Translations under genes and position numbers: made by a program
Notes under the pieces: model-generated
The model's database searches: none
Seen by the model: only the letters and a program-made list of their open reading frames with translations
What the model was told of the DNA's origin: nothing
Shown here: in pieces, positions 17,000 to 26,639 of the stretch
Layout: each line of letters opens with the position of its first letter
Numbering within the stretch: the first letter of the stretch is position 1
DNA from: Hyphomicrobium sp.
GTDB lineage: Bacteria; Pseudomonadota; Alphaproteobacteria; Rhizobiales; Hyphomicrobiaceae
DNA length: 64,000 nucleotides
Assembly: GCF_019744875.1 (NCBI RefSeq)
Contig: NZ_JAIETU010000002.1
Location: 434,001 to 498,000 of the forward strand
Direction: 5' to 3'

Positions 17000-17458
17000 A
17001 TGTCCAAGAAACCGGAAACCAACACCATTCGCCTCCACCGCGTGTTTGCAGCCCCGCCGGAGAAGGTGTACCGCGCGTTTCTCGATGCGGCCGCGCTCGC
17101 CAAGTGGCTGCCGCCGTACGGGTTCACGTGCACGGTCCACCACTTCGAGCCCAAGGTCGGCGGCACCTTCAAAATGTCGTTCCAGAACTTCACGACGCAG
17201 AAGGCCGAGTCCTTCGGCGGAGAGTTTCTGGAGCTCGTGCCACACACGTTGATCCGCTACACGGATCGCTTCGACGATCCCAACCTTCCCGGCGTCATCA
17301 CGGTGACGGCGAAGCTCAAGGCCGTCTCCGTCGGCACCGAGGTCGCCATCGAACAAGCAGGTGTGCCGGCCGTTATTCCGCCCGAGGCCTGCTATCTCGG
17401 CTGGCAGAATTCTCTCAATCAACTCGTGACGTTGGTTGAACCGGACATTCCCGAATAG
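17000..17458 (+). CDS. SRPBCC/AHSA1-type ligand-binding protein
   Basis: A 152-residue soluble protein of the START-like fold: RVFAAPPEKVYRAFLD opens it, AKWLPPYGFTC and PKVGGTFKMSF follow, and a C-terminal helix GWQNSLNQLVTLVE closes it. These are the AHSA1 (Aha1 C-terminal) hallmarks. Members bind hydrophobic ligands or stabilise proteins; the ligand is not predictable. GGGAGAG sits before the ATG at 17000. Confidence 0.87.
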   Translation: MSKKPETNTIRLHRVFAAPPEKVYRAFLDAAALAKWLPPYGFTCTVHHFEPKVGGTFKMSFQNFTTQKAESFGGEFLELVPHTLIRYTDRFDDPNLPGVITVTAKLKAVSVGTEVAIEQAGVPAVIPPEACYLGWQNSLNQLVTLVEPDIPE

Positions 17459-17587
17459 GTGGCGGCCGGCCTCGCTTTCCCCCGCCATTAAGCGCGCGTT
17501 TACCGTGCCTGAGCGAGGCTCGCTCAAACATTTGCCACGGTTGTCTCGCAAAGGCGGAGAACTGATTTAGGGAATCGGGTCGCGCGC

Positions 17588-18574
17588 ATGGCACGGGGGA
17601 AACGTCGGCTGCGTCTGGCAGCCTCGTATTTTACAACTGGCCGGCGGCTAGCGCTGACGGCCTTCGTCGGTGCCGTCGCGAGCCTCGTCGTCGGCGTCGC
17701 TGCGCCGACTGCGGACGCCAAGTCCCCCGGCTCCCGCTACTGCTTCAACGGTTTCTGCCATCGCGTCGGCACCCTGGCGCAGACCGACACGCTGGTCGGC
17801 TGGCGCGGCTTTCTGCTGGCCTCCTATTACGACAGCTGCAAGCTCGATCGCTTGAACCCGTGCGGGCTGACAAGCTCGGGCGCCGTCTTCCGCCCGGACC
17901 TTGCCGACAACGCGGCGAGCCCGCTGCTGCCGGACGGCACCGTGATCCTCGCCTACAATCCCAAGACCGGCGATGCCTCCGTGCTGCGCGTGACCAATGC
18001 GGGGCCCTATAGCGGAAAGCGCAAGCTCGACGTGTCGCGCGCCGCGGCCGAGAAACTCGGCTTCCGCAAACAGGGCGTGGCTGCGCTCGTCATCAGTGTT
18101 TTGCAGTCGCCAACGAGCGCCGAGGCGAGCTACGTGCGTAAGCGCGTCTATGCGCCTGTGCCGGGCTATCTGGGCCAGTTCGAGACCGTCGACATTGCGC
18201 TCGACGCGGCCGAGGCGCGCTTCGGCGGCCGTGACGACGGCGACGGTGCAGCCGACGCCGCGTTCGAAACAGCCGCCCTCGGAGAGGACGGCCTGGTGCC
18301 GAAGCCGCGGCTGGCGGTTTCTCCCTCGCTCGCGCGGGAGCTGATGATTTTGCGTTCGCCTCCGCGGCTGGCGACCAACCAGGATACGCGGCTCGAACAA
18401 AGCCCGCGTCTCGTCGAAGGCCCACGCCTTGTCGAAGGTCCGCGTCCCGTGAACCGGGCGGCCTTCAAAGCGGCGCAGCAGGCGTCGGCCCCGGCTCGCG
18501 TGGCCGTGGACTTTGCGTCGGGCTGGCAGAGATTTCTGTTCGCAGCAGGCGCGCCGGACGGCCGCGGCGAGTAG
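17588..18574 (+). CDS. RlpA-like double-psi beta-barrel protein
   Basis: A 328-residue protein with a long N-terminal signal or anchor (20-44). Residues about 85-170 match the RlpA-type barrel: TSSGAVFRPD, LPDGTVILAYNPKTG, RVTNAGPYSGKRKLDVSRAAAEKLGF and GVAALVISVLQSP. RlpA proteins act on peptidoglycan at the septum as lytic transglycosylases or bind it. The C-terminal 150 residues are low complexity with three short repeats (RLVEGPRLVEGPRPV). The usual SPOR domain is not seen. It is probably periplasmic. Confidence 0.78.
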   Translation: MARGKRRLRLAASYFTTGRRLALTAFVGAVASLVVGVAAPTADAKSPGSRYCFNGFCHRVGTLAQTDTLVGWRGFLLASYYDSCKLDRLNPCGLTSSGAVFRPDLADNAASPLLPDGTVILAYNPKTGDASVLRVTNAGPYSGKRKLDVSRAAAEKLGFRKQGVAALVISVLQSPTSAEASYVRKRVYAPVPGYLGQFETVDIALDAAEARFGGRDDGDGAADAAFETAALGEDGLVPKPRLAVSPSLARELMILRSPPRLATNQDTRLEQSPRLVEGPRLVEGPRPVNRAAFKAAQQASAPARVAVDFASGWQRFLFAAGAPDGRGE

Positions 18575-18651
18575 ACCGCGCGCTCGATGAGCCGTCACAA
18601 GCTCCGCGCAAGCTTTTCTCCCAACACTGATCAAAACTGGGGGATCTTCTC

Positions 18652-19062
18652 ATGCTGGTCGGATCGTTCAACACCTCGCCGTTTTCGGCTTCGCAGGATG
18701 GCAAGCGCGAAACCAGCGCTGCCGCCTCGTTCGACATCTCGCTCTTCGACGAGCAGGCGAAAGACGGCGCCAAGCCTGCCGCCGCAGACGCTGCAAGCGA
18801 ACGGCGCGCGACGCAGCGGGCGAACGAAGCCATCGCGCGCGAGTTCATGGAGTGGCAGCAGAAATCCCCGGCCGAGAAAATTCGCGAGCGCGTTCTCGGC
18901 GCGCACAATCTCGACGAGGACTCTCTAAAGAACCTCCCGCCTGCGGAACGCAAGGCCATCGAGGACGAGATCCGGGCGGCCATCCAGCAGGCCTTTGGCG
19001 CGGATGACGAGGGCGGCGTGGAGCGCGAGACGCTGGCGGAGAACGCCACGGCAGCGCTTTAG
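18652..19062 (+). CDS. Hypothetical protein
   Basis: A 136-residue hydrophilic protein, no signal peptide or membrane segment. The N-terminal half is low complexity (Ser/Ala/Asp). The C-terminal half is helical: RANEAIAREFMEWQQKSPAEKIRERVLG, then an acidic stretch with LPPAERKAIEDEIRAAIQQ. I do not recognise a family. GGGGA lies upstream of the ATG. It follows the RlpA-like gene by 77 bp on the same strand. Confidence 0.6.
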   Translation: MLVGSFNTSPFSASQDGKRETSAAASFDISLFDEQAKDGAKPAAADAASERRATQRANEAIAREFMEWQQKSPAEKIRERVLGAHNLDEDSLKNLPPAERKAIEDEIRAAIQQAFGADDEGGVERETLAENATAAL

Positions 19063-19136
19063 CGTTTCAAACCGACGCCTTCTGCGGCGTCGCTGCGGCG
19101 CGCCGCACCCTGGCGACCTGGATTTCGACGCCCGCC

Positions 19137-20207
19137 TCAGCTTTTCTTGAACTGCTTGTAGTCCGCGAGCACGGCTTTCGCGGCCTTTTCAACGGCGGAC
19201 GCGAGCCAAGCCGGCTTGCGCGCAGATAAGTCCTTCTTGATCGCGGCGGCTGCACCCTCCGTTCCGGTATGCACGTTGGCCAATTCATAGCCCATCACGG
19301 ACAACATGCGCAGGCCATGCAGGCGGACGTCGCTCGTCGTGGCCTCGATCTTGCGGTTGTTGGGCGATAACCGCCGGATCACGATGCCGCCAGTCACTTT
19401 CATCCAGGGATCGGGCGACCGGTAAGGCCCAGCGGCGATCTCGCCGCTCAGAATCCGCGTCGTGCGCTTGCCGTGGGCGAAGCTCCATGCCGACGGCAGC
19501 AGCGCCTTAGCCTCCCGCACGATCGGAGCACCCTGCCATTCCGTCACGCCGATCCATCTCGGGCGTCCGAGGCTGCCGGTGCCCGCCACCCTGCGCGCAG
19601 TATCGAACGCCAGCCCCGGCTCCGGCATTGCGCTTTGCAGCGCATCGCGAAAGTGTTCGGGCGCACGCTCGGGTTTGCGCGCGTCGATCTTCTTCCAGAA
19701 TTTCTGCCGGCTTTCCTCCGGGACGACGACTTTCTCGCGCAGCCACGCCCAGTCGCGATCCAGCCCGACCGGCTTGGGCGTCGCGAGGCCATCGCGGTAT
19801 CCGGCGAGAATGGCGTCGCACATTTTCGGATCGGGCTTGCTTTGATCGGCGCCAAGCGCCGCGCTTGTTGCAAGGCGCACCAGATCCTCGACGTAGGGCA
19901 TGTGGGCCGCTTCGTCGAAATCGTTGACGCCCCAGACCAGGCGTCCGTCGATGTCGCGCCAGGTGCCGAAGTTTTCGAGATGAATGTCGCCCACGGCCAG
20001 CACTGCAGGCGCGCTCGCCTCCTCCGGGAACAGCTCGCGAACCAGCTCGGCCCAACGCCAGTACGTGCCGCGCAGGAACACGAAGGCACTGGCGCGCATC
20101 ACGCGGTTCTTTTCCGCCAGATCGGCGGCGACGAAATCCTGGCCCACTCCGGCTTTGAGCCAGGCTTCGTATCGGTCCTTGGATTGCGCGAATGCCAGCA
20201 GCGTCAT
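19137..20207 (-). CDS. DUF2252 family protein
   Basis: A 356-residue protein. VGDIHLENFGTWRD and GVNDFDEAAHMPYVEDLVRL are the DUF2252 signature and resemble the catalytic HxDxxxxN and metal-binding DFD motifs of aminoglycoside-phosphotransferase-like kinases. A further match lies in the C-terminal RLSPNNRKIE segment. Activity is unproven. GAGGGG lies before the ATG at 20207. The gene is transcribed alone and divergently from the exported protein at 20469. Confidence 0.87.
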   Translation of the reverse strand: MTLLAFAQSKDRYEAWLKAGVGQDFVAADLAEKNRVMRASAFVFLRGTYWRWAELVRELFPEEASAPAVLAVGDIHLENFGTWRDIDGRLVWGVNDFDEAAHMPYVEDLVRLATSAALGADQSKPDPKMCDAILAGYRDGLATPKPVGLDRDWAWLREKVVVPEESRQKFWKKIDARKPERAPEHFRDALQSAMPEPGLAFDTARRVAGTGSLGRPRWIGVTEWQGAPIVREAKALLPSAWSFAHGKRTTRILSGEIAAGPYRSPDPWMKVTGGIVIRRLSPNNRKIEATTSDVRLHGLRMLSVMGYELANVHTGTEGAAAAIKKDLSARKPAWLASAVEKAAKAVLADYKQFKKS

Positions 20208-20468
20208 GATGGCCCCTCGGAGGTTCGCCCGCAGCTCGCCTGACACCTATGCCGCCAGGGTGCGCGCGCCAAGAGGGCCGCAGTTTACATCGCGGATAAG
20301 TCGGTGGAGGCTGGGGTCGCTTTTTGATCGCGGCGACTGCCGCAGGGAGCCGCCGGGCTGGCTTGACCCGGCACGCCGGGAACCTTTGCCTCTTTCGCGA
20401 GCAATCACGTTCGCTAAGGTCGTGCGCGCGGGCGCGTTTTGGTTGCGCTCGACGGTGTGAGGAAAAGC

Positions 20469-21056
20469 ATGAAGCTGCGTGCGTGTGTGGTGGTTGCGGG
20501 CCTGGTGACGGCTGGGGCCGCCGCGGCTGACACGGATCCGTATCCGTTCGAAGGTTATTTCGCGCTCCGCACGCCCGGCGCCGCGCACGCGGGATGCGGC
20601 TTCGACGTTCTGCACCAGACGCACGGCGGCGCGTTCAGCGGCTACATTCTCGACCGTGCGCATTGGGAGGCCCAGGGGCAGGCGCGCTTCATCCGCTACA
20701 AGCACGGCACCTGCACGTTCGACGCGGCGACGGGCATCGACAATTGCGTCGCGAACGTCAATCACATCAGCGCCATTTCCGAGAAGCCGGATAGGGCGAA
20801 GGTCACCGTGCTCGATCGCGATACGGTGGCGATGCTGACGCTCGGCGAGGAAACGGCGGAGGCGCTCAAAGGCGTGCCGCCGTTCGTGTTCGAGCGATGC
20901 CCGTTCGCCGCCGCGCAGATCGAGCCGCTCTTGTCGGATACGGCGCACTCATATGCGAAGGCGGCGCTGCAGGAGATGGCGCGCTCGCGCGACGCCGACG
21001 TTTCATCCGCGGTGGTGGAGAAGATCAAGTCGCGGCAGGTGGAGGGGGCGCGATAA
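20469..21056 (+). CDS. Exported protein of unknown function
   Basis: A 195-residue protein with a signal peptide (1-20, cut after AAA). The mature part has cysteines in HAGCGFD, HGTCTFD, IDNCVAN and ERCPFA, which could form two disulfides. Aromatic and Gly residues dominate. No catalytic motif is seen and I do not recognise a family. The ATG at 20469 is chosen because the signal peptide follows it directly. Confidence 0.7.
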   Translation: MKLRACVVVAGLVTAGAAAADTDPYPFEGYFALRTPGAAHAGCGFDVLHQTHGGAFSGYILDRAHWEAQGQARFIRYKHGTCTFDAATGIDNCVANVNHISAISEKPDRAKVTVLDRDTVAMLTLGEETAEALKGVPPFVFERCPFAAAQIEPLLSDTAHSYAKAALQEMARSRDADVSSAVVEKIKSRQVEGAR

Positions 21057-21161
21057 TTTTGCGGCACTTTCTTACGTTGATCAGCGGGCATTGCCCGTTG
21101 CAACACGATCAGCCCTTCGAGGTGGGAAGTTTGAAGTCAAACGCCGTGACGGGGATGCCGA

Positions 21162-21198
21162 CCCTCTCCCCGTTAAAGTGAAGACAATGGGGAGAGGG
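21162..21198. repeat. CCCTCTCCCC palindrome
   Basis: A perfect 10-bp inverted repeat (CCCTCTCCCC and GGGGAGAGGG) with a 17-base spacer, lying just past the thrS stop. There is no T-run on either side, so it is not a standard terminator. Similar palindromes are scattered in rhizobial intergenic regions. Confidence 0.6.
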
Positions 21199-21207
21199 AG
21201 AAGTTCA

Positions 21208-23160
21208 TCACCGTAAATCCGGCGGGGTGGCTTCGGCTTTGAGCGAGGCCAGCGCCTCGTCGAGCGAGATCACCGTCTGGTCCTGCGAGCCGAGGCGGCG
21301 GATCGAGACCTTGCGCTCCTCGGCTTCGCGTTTGCCGACGACCACGATCACCGGCACCTTCGCCAGAGAGTGCTCGCGGATTTTGAGGTTGATCTTTTCG
21401 TTCCTGAGATCGCTCTCGACGCGCAGGCCCGCAGCCGTCAGCGCGGCCACCACTTCCAACGCGTAGTCGTTCGCATCCGACACGATCGGTGCGACGACGA
21501 TCTGCAGCGGGGCGAGCCACAGCGGGAAATGGCCCGCGAAGTTCTCGATCAGAATGCCCGTGAAGCGCTCTAGCGAACCGAACATCGCGCGGTGGATCAT
21601 CACCGGCGTCTTCTTCTGCGAATGCTCGTCGATGTAGAACGCGCCGAGGCGGCCCGCGAGGTTGAAGTCCACCTGCGTCGTGCCGCACTGCCATTCGCGG
21701 CCGATGGCGTCGCGCAGCACGTATTCGAGCTTCGGCCCGTAGAACGCGCCCTCGCCCGGCTGCAACGCCGTCTTGACGCGGCCGTTCGACTGGCGCTTGA
21801 CCTCTTCGAGCACGTCGCCCAGCGCCTTTTCGGCCTTGTCCCACAGCTCATCGGCGCCGACGCGCTTTTCGGGGCGCGTCGAGAGCTTGATGAAGATGTC
21901 CTCGAAGCCGAAGTCCTTGTAGATCGACAGCATCAGATCGTTGATCTTGAGGCATTCCTCCATGATCTGATCTTCGGTGATGAAGATGTGCGCGTCGTCC
22001 TGAGTGAAGTGGCGCACGCGCAGCATGCCGTGCAGCGCGCCGCTCGGCTCGTAGCGATGCACCTTGCCGAACTCGGCGATCTTGAGCGGCAGGTCGCGGT
22101 AGCTCTTGAGGCCGTGCTTGTAGATCTGCACGTGGCCCGGGCAGTTCATCGGCTTGCAGCAGAACACGCGCTCGTCCGGCAGCGTGGTCGTGAACATGTT
22201 CTCGCCGTAGTTCTCCCAGTGGCCGGAGAGCTCCCAGAAATGCTTCTCCATCATGTCGGGAGAGTTCACTTCCTGGTAGCCCGCACGCTGCTGGGCGCGG
22301 CGCATGTAAGCGATCAGCGTCTGGAACAGCGTCCAGCCTTTCGGATGCCAGAACACGGAGCCCGGCGCTTCCTCCTGGAAATGGAACAGGTCCATCTCGC
22401 GGCCGAGCTTCCTGTGATCGCGCTTCTCGGCTTCCTCGAGGCGATGCAGATACTCTTTCAGCTCTTCCTCGGTGGCGAAGGCCGTGCCGTAGATGCGCTG
22501 GAGCTGCGGGTTGTTGCTGTCGCCGCGCCAGTAGGCGCCCGCGAACTTCATCAGCTTGAAGGCTTTGCCGATCTGGCCCGTCGACGTCATGTGCGGGCCG
22601 CGGCAGAGGTCGAACCACTCGCCCTGGTTATAGATCTTGAGATCCTCGCCTTCGGGGATCGCGTCGACGAGCTCGATCTTGAACATCTCGCCCTTGTCGC
22701 GGAACACCTGCTTGGCTTTCTCGCGGCTCCAGAACTGCTTCGTGAAGGGCGCGTTCTTGGCGATGATCTCAGCCATCTTCTTTTCGATGCGCGGAATATC
22801 GTCCGGCTCGAAGGGGTGCTCCTTCGCGAAGTCGTAGAAGAAGCCGTTCTCGATGACCGGGCCGATCGTCACCTGCGTGCCGGGCCACAGCGCCTGGACG
22901 GCTTCGGCCATCACGTGTGCACTGTCGTGCCGGATCAGCTCGAGGGCTTCCGGGTCCGTGCGCGAGACGAACTTGATCGTAACGTCTTTGGTGATGGGGT
23001 CGGCGAGATCGGCGAGCTGGCCGTCGAGGCTCATCGCGACGGTGCGCTTGGCGAGAGACGGCGAGATCGACTTGGCGATCTCAAGGCCCGTGGTTCCCGC
23101 GGCGACCTGGCGGCTCTTGCCATCGGGGAACGTGATCGTGACTTCGGAAGCATCCGACAT
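21208..23160 (-). CDS. thrS: Threonine-tRNA ligase
   Basis: A 650-residue class II aminoacyl-tRNA synthetase that charges tRNA-Thr in the cytosol. Domains in order: TGS (1-62, [15 protein letters not shown]), the second additional (editing) domain with [11 protein letters not shown] and its His-rich metal site (about 65-225), the catalytic core (about 240-540) and the anticodon-binding domain (about 545-645). The catalytic zinc ligands are in the [10 protein letters not shown] motif; motif 2 is [15 protein letters not shown]. Length fits the bacterial family. The ATG is preceded by a GAGAGGAG-like site. A repeat-rich 416-bp region lies upstream. Confidence 0.97.
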   Translation of the reverse strand: MSDASEVTITFPDGKSRQVAAGTTGLEIAKSISPSLAKRTVAMSLDGQLADLADPITKDVTIKFVSRTDPEALELIRHDSAHVMAEAVQALWPGTQVTIGPVIENGFFYDFAKEHPFEPDDIPRIEKKMAEIIAKNAPFTKQFWSREKAKQVFRDKGEMFKIELVDAIPEGEDLKIYNQGEWFDLCRGPHMTSTGQIGKAFKLMKFAGAYWRGDSNNPQLQRIYGTAFATEEELKEYLHRLEEAEKRDHRKLGREMDLFHFQEEAPGSVFWHPKGWTLFQTLIAYMRRAQQRAGYQEVNSPDMMEKHFWELSGHWENYGENMFTTTLPDERVFCCKPMNCPGHVQIYKHGLKSYRDLPLKIAEFGKVHRYEPSGALHGMLRVRHFTQDDAHIFITEDQIMEECLKINDLMLSIYKDFGFEDIFIKLSTRPEKRVGADELWDKAEKALGDVLEEVKRQSNGRVKTALQPGEGAFYGPKLEYVLRDAIGREWQCGTTQVDFNLAGRLGAFYIDEHSQKKTPVMIHRAMFGSLERFTGILIENFAGHFPLWLAPLQIVVAPIVSDANDYALEVVAALTAAGLRVESDLRNEKINLKIREHSLAKVPVIVVVGKREAEERKVSIRRLGSQDQTVISLDEALASLKAEATPPDLR

Positions 23161-23249
23161 GTGCAGCTCCTCTCACTCGCGGCTTACCGATCCGCGTAAG
23201 ATTATGGAGCCGGTTAATTCGTCGGAAACGGGCGGGAAGTCAAGGAGGG

Positions 23250-23309
<60 letters not shown>

Positions 23310-23331
23310 AGGCTACTGGTTCGGTCCTCTC

Positions 23332-23467
23332 TGTCATCCTCGGCTTTATGCCGAGGATCCAGCGGGCCGCGCGGGAAGGCCTCGGGTGCAAGAGGCGACG
23401 GTGGCGGCCAACATTGCCCCCGCCGCTCGTGGAGGGTTGGATCCTAGGCACAAGGCCTAGGATGACA
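23332..23467. repeat. Bipartite palindromic element, copy C
   Basis: The element starts with TGTCATCCTCGG...CCGAGGATCC and ends with GGATCCTAGGCACAAGGCCTAGGATGACA-like sequence. It has two hairpins, terminal inverted repeats TGTCATCC/GGATGACA and about 135 bp in total. It follows the heptamer array by 22 bp and shows no coding content. The same ends occur twice at 48.5-48.9 kb. Confidence 0.85.
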
Positions 23468-23576
23468 GGAAGGAGAGACGGAATGCCTCCTGTCCGCGGC
23501 AAGGCACGAGGCCAGCGGGGAGCATGGGTGAAGGCGATCTCTGGAGCGGGCGGCGCCGACGCACACGGCCCGTCCG

Positions 23577-23906
23577 CTACCAGTCGAAGAAGCTCATGAC
23601 GGCGGCGAAGACGGCGACGATGGCGCCGAGGATGGCGAGCAGGACGTTCGCGATCATCTCGAAGACGGTCTCCAGCGTGTCCGAGGCGGACGCGCCCGCG
23701 AGCAGCACGACCGTGCCGCCGGACGCGACGAGCGCGGCGGTGACGGCGTTGAAGACCGTGTACCAGAGCAATCCGAAAACGAGGGCTGCCAGCAGGGCGG
23801 CGCCGGCGATGCGGCGGACAATGCCGGATTTCGCTTGCGCTCCATTGGTGTCGGGCTTGAGCGTGGAAACGCCCTCAGTTGGACCATTGGGAGTGGGTGC
23901 GGTCAT
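23577..23906 (-). CDS. Small membrane protein, unknown function
   Basis: A 109-residue protein with a polar N-terminus of about 30 residues and two or three hydrophobic helices (31-51, 55-75 and 85-107), ending SFFDW. No named domain is recognised. GGGATG lies before the ATG. It stands alone between the repeat region upstream of thrS and the cyclase-like gene. Confidence 0.6.
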   Translation of the reverse strand: MTAPTPNGPTEGVSTLKPDTNGAQAKSGIVRRIAGAALLAALVFGLLWYTVFNAVTAALVASGGTVVLLAGASASDTLETVFEMIANVLLAILGAIVAVFAAVMSFFDW

Positions 23907-24064
23907 GGCGGCTTCATCCCATTGCGGATCGGCCCCGTTGCGGGCCGGCAGGACAGGCTAACCGGACGCGTCGCGCCGCGATGTTTCGCGGGTGACACGC
24001 GCTCTTGAGAACGCCGCCCGCTCTCACTCCATTCACGTCACGCGCGTCACGTGACAACGCGGCC

Positions 24065-25504
24065 TCAGTTCACGCCGAGCGCGGTCAGCCCATCCTTGCT
24101 GGTGGTGCTGGTGGGATCGATCTTCAGCGCCGCCCGGAAGTCGCGGATCGCGAGATCCCGGTTGCCGAGCTTGGCGTGAATGTGCGCGCGCGTGTCCCAG
24201 ACGTAAGCCTCTTTCGCGAGCAAACGAACAGCGGCATCCGCGTCGGAGAGGGCCTGCGCGGCGCGCCCCGTGCGGTAGTACGTCCAGGCGCGGTTGTTCA
24301 GCGCTTCGCCGTTGCCGGCATCGAGGCGGATCGCTTCGCTGTAGTCGGCAATCGCCTTTTCAAGATCGCCCTTCTGATACTGCACGGTGCCGCGCAGGCC
24401 GTAGGCGACAGCCTGGGGCTTGGCGGCGATGGCGGCATTGAATGCCTGCAGCGCGCCGTCGAGCTGGTCCGTATCGCGCAGCGCCTTGCCGTAGACGACC
24501 TGGACGTGGGCCAGTTCCTCATCCTTGGCGATGCCGCTGTCGATCAGCGTCTTGCACGCCGTCACGGCGGACGCAGGTTGCGAGGAATGGCAGTCGCGCC
24601 ATGCCTGCGGAAGCATGCGGCGCGCGGTCAGGATGCTGGCCGGATCCGGTGCGGGAGCTTGCGGCGCGGCGTTTGCATCAAGCGGTAGCGATGCGTCACC
24701 GTTCTCTGACGCGCCGGGCTGAGCGGGCAAGAATTCCACGCGGCCGCTGTTCGGGGCAGGCTTGACGAGCGAACCGTGCGTCACGGGTGCGGGAGCCGGT
24801 GCGGTCGCGGCGGGCGCTGAAGGTGCGACGGCTGCAGCCTGCGGGGTTTCTTTCGGCGCGGGCGTATTGGTGCGCGGGATGGCGACGATCACAGCGACGA
24901 TGGCGGCAAGCGTGAGACCGGCATAGGCGGCGGACGCGCCCAGGCGTCCAGCCGCGCTGCTCGGCGCATGCGCGGGCGGCACCGGCCGTTCCGAGGCGAC
25001 GCGATAGGTGGCGGCCGACTTCAGATCGGCGTCCCCACCCGCTTCCGAGACGTCCTGGAACTTGAGTTTCAGCTTGCTGGAGACAGCCTCCTGCACGGAG
25101 CGCGAAATGCAGACGCCGCCCGGCACCGCGAGCGAGACAAGCTGAGCCGCGCCGGCCAGCGTTTCCGGCGTCACCTCCCCGCCCTGCGCGTGGTCGATCA
25201 CCTCGCCGATGGTGATGGCGAGCTTGAAGTCGACGCGTTGCGCGGGGCCGAGCGGCTTGTTGCGCGCCCGCAGCGTCTCCTGCACGTCAACCGCGGCGCG
25301 CACGGCTTCGACGGCGCTATTGAAGTCCGCCACCACCGCTTCGCCGGCAGCGGGCACGATGCGTCCCCCGCCGCGCACGACGATGCCTTCGATCACGGTG
25401 CGGTTGGCAGCAAGGCGCGACCGGGCCGCCGCCTCGTCCTCTGCGAGGGCGAGGTCGAACCCGGCGACATCGGCCATCAGGACGGCTGCGATCTTCCGCT
25501 TCAC
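24065..25504 (-). CDS. Degenerate class III cyclase-domain protein with TPRs
   Basis: A 479-residue protein. Residues 1-170 have the outline of a class III adenylate/guanylate cyclase (KIAAVLMADVAGF, GGRIVPAAGEAVVADFNS, LAGAAQLVSLAVPGGVCIS). The first metal Asp is present (Asp12), but the second is replaced by Glu55 in GEAVVADF, where active enzymes have Asp. The transition-state Arg/Asn region is not convincing. A single membrane helix (about 190-210) is followed by a Pro/Ala linker and a C-terminal TPR array (about 290-475). The start is GTG with AGGGAG upstream. Catalysis is doubtful; a binding or scaffold role is more likely. Confidence 0.8.
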   Translation of the reverse strand: MKRKIAAVLMADVAGFDLALAEDEAAARSRLAANRTVIEGIVVRGGGRIVPAAGEAVVADFNSAVEAVRAAVDVQETLRARNKPLGPAQRVDFKLAITIGEVIDHAQGGEVTPETLAGAAQLVSLAVPGGVCISRSVQEAVSSKLKLKFQDVSEAGGDADLKSAATYRVASERPVPPAHAPSSAAGRLGASAAYAGLTLAAIVAVIVAIPRTNTPAPKETPQAAAVAPSAPAATAPAPAPVTHGSLVKPAPNSGRVEFLPAQPGASENGDASLPLDANAAPQAPAPDPASILTARRMLPQAWRDCHSSQPASAVTACKTLIDSGIAKDEELAHVQVVYGKALRDTDQLDGALQAFNAAIAAKPQAVAYGLRGTVQYQKGDLEKAIADYSEAIRLDAGNGEALNNRAWTYYRTGRAAQALSDADAAVRLLAKEAYVWDTRAHIHAKLGNRDLAIRDFRAALKIDPTSTTSKDGLTALGVN

Positions 25505-25648
25505 CGTGCACTCCCTGGGAAATCAGATCCGGCCGTTCTACCACGCGCCGCGCGTCCCAGAACGCATGGATGGCATTAGACCTAAGAAAGCGCTCCGAAT
25601 TTTGGCCGGGAGGACGGCCTGCAGCACACGGGCTTGGGGGCCGCCGCC

Positions 25649-25993
25649 CTAGTCCGGGTGGTGGTCCGGACAGCCGCACTTGCGCGCGGGGGATTGGGAC
25701 CCAGCAGGCTGGCCGGTAGCCATGCGCCAGCGGCCGTAGCGCCAGGGGGCGAACGGGTGGCGTTCTGCGCGGATGTCGGGGGCGGGATCGTAACCGGCGC
25801 TGCCCCAGGGATGGCAGCGCGAGAGACGCGCCGCAATCAGCCACAGGCCCCGCCAGACGCCGTTCGTCTCGATGGCTTCGAGCCCATATTCAGAGCACGT
25901 CGGCAGGTGGCGGCATTCGAGGCCCATGATGGGCTTCAGCGTCCATCGGTAGGCGTGGATCGGCGCCTTGGCGATGGCCTTGCTCCACGACAT
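25649..25993 (-). CDS. yidD: Membrane protein insertion efficiency factor YidD
   Basis: A 114-residue protein with the YidD core: a short amphipathic N-terminal helix (APIHAYRWTLKPIMG), ECRHLPTCSEYGLEAIE with the conserved Cys pair, then GLWLIAARLSRCHPWGSAGYDPAP. YidD helps YidC insert inner-membrane proteins. Usually the gene sits beside rnpA-yidC; here it follows an IscU-like gene. The ATG at 25993 has GAGGG upstream. A GTG at 26035 overlapping the IscU-like stop (GTGA) would add 14 residues and is possible. Confidence 0.9.
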   Translation of the reverse strand: MSWSKAIAKAPIHAYRWTLKPIMGLECRHLPTCSEYGLEAIETNGVWRGLWLIAARLSRCHPWGSAGYDPAPDIRAERHPFAPWRYGRWRMATGQPAGSQSPARKCGCPDHHPD

Positions 25994-26031
25994 CCGTCTG
26001 CCCTCGTGTCTGTCCTCGCTGCGGGCCAGCC

Positions 26032-26505
26032 TCACGCCCGCTCGGCGGCCGGGGTCATGTCGCGCTTCGCGCGGGCGTCATGAGCCTGATCCAGGGCGCG
26101 CTCGATGGCCTCGAAGACCAGCAGGGTCGACGCGTGCCGATGGGGGTAATCCTTGACGGGCTGCAAGAGGCCCAGGTCCGACCAGCGGCCGTCGGGGCGC
26201 GCGCCGCCTTCCTTGAGCATCCGGCGCATGGTTGCGGCGACACTGCGAAGCTCTGCCTCGCGCGTGCCGATGATCTCCCGCCCCACGATGGCAGCCGATG
26301 CCTGGCCCAGCAGGCAGGCCTTTACCTTCTGGCCGAAATCCGTGATCCGGTCGCCATCGAGCTTCAGCTCGACCTCGATCGTCGAGCCGCAGAGCTTGGA
26401 ATGGGCGCTGGCGGCAGCGTCCGGCCGCTCCAGCCGCTCGGTATGCGGGATGGCCGCCGCAAGCTCGAAAATGCGCTGGTTGTAGATGTCATCAAGATCG
26501 GCCAT
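26032..26505 (-). CDS. IscU/SufU-like iron-sulfur scaffold protein
   Basis: A 157-residue protein related to IscU/NifU N-terminal and SufU scaffolds: SKLCGSTIEVELK (Cys39) and VKACLLGQASAAIVG (Cys64) are both present. The residue usually forming Cys-Gly-Asp is changed to Cys-Gly-Ser-Thr, and the third ligand position has HRHAST instead of Cys. The protein may therefore hold a cluster or zinc differently or be a transfer adaptor. The start at 26505 is chosen because MADLDDIYNQ is the conserved beginning. It may form a unit with yidD downstream. Confidence 0.82.
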   Translation of the reverse strand: MADLDDIYNQRIFELAAAIPHTERLERPDAAASAHSKLCGSTIEVELKLDGDRITDFGQKVKACLLGQASAAIVGREIIGTREAELRSVAATMRRMLKEGGARPDGRWSDLGLLQPVKDYPHRHASTLLVFEAIERALDQAHDARAKRDMTPAAERA

Positions 26506-26639
26506 GGGTCGCGTGCCGTTCCTTCGCCTTTGCCGCAATCGCTTCTATAACTAAGCGCCTTGTCTATATAGGGCGTTTGGTGCGGCTGTTCGAGTTGCAT
26601 CAGCGCGGTGCAACGCCGCGAGGCGACGAGAGGCTGCAT
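26506..26639. promoter_or_regulatory. Divergent promoter region, IscU-like/hisI
   Basis: A 134-bp gap separates divergent starts. Around 26555-26580 are AT-rich boxes unusual for this genome: TATAAC on the plus strand and CTATATAG a little further on. They fit -10 elements for opposite directions, but I cannot assign matching -35 boxes confidently. Confidence 0.4.

Noticed and set aside
19074-19091. GACGCC...GGCGTC hairpin as a terminator
   Set aside because: Six-bp stem with no T-run; too weak to call.
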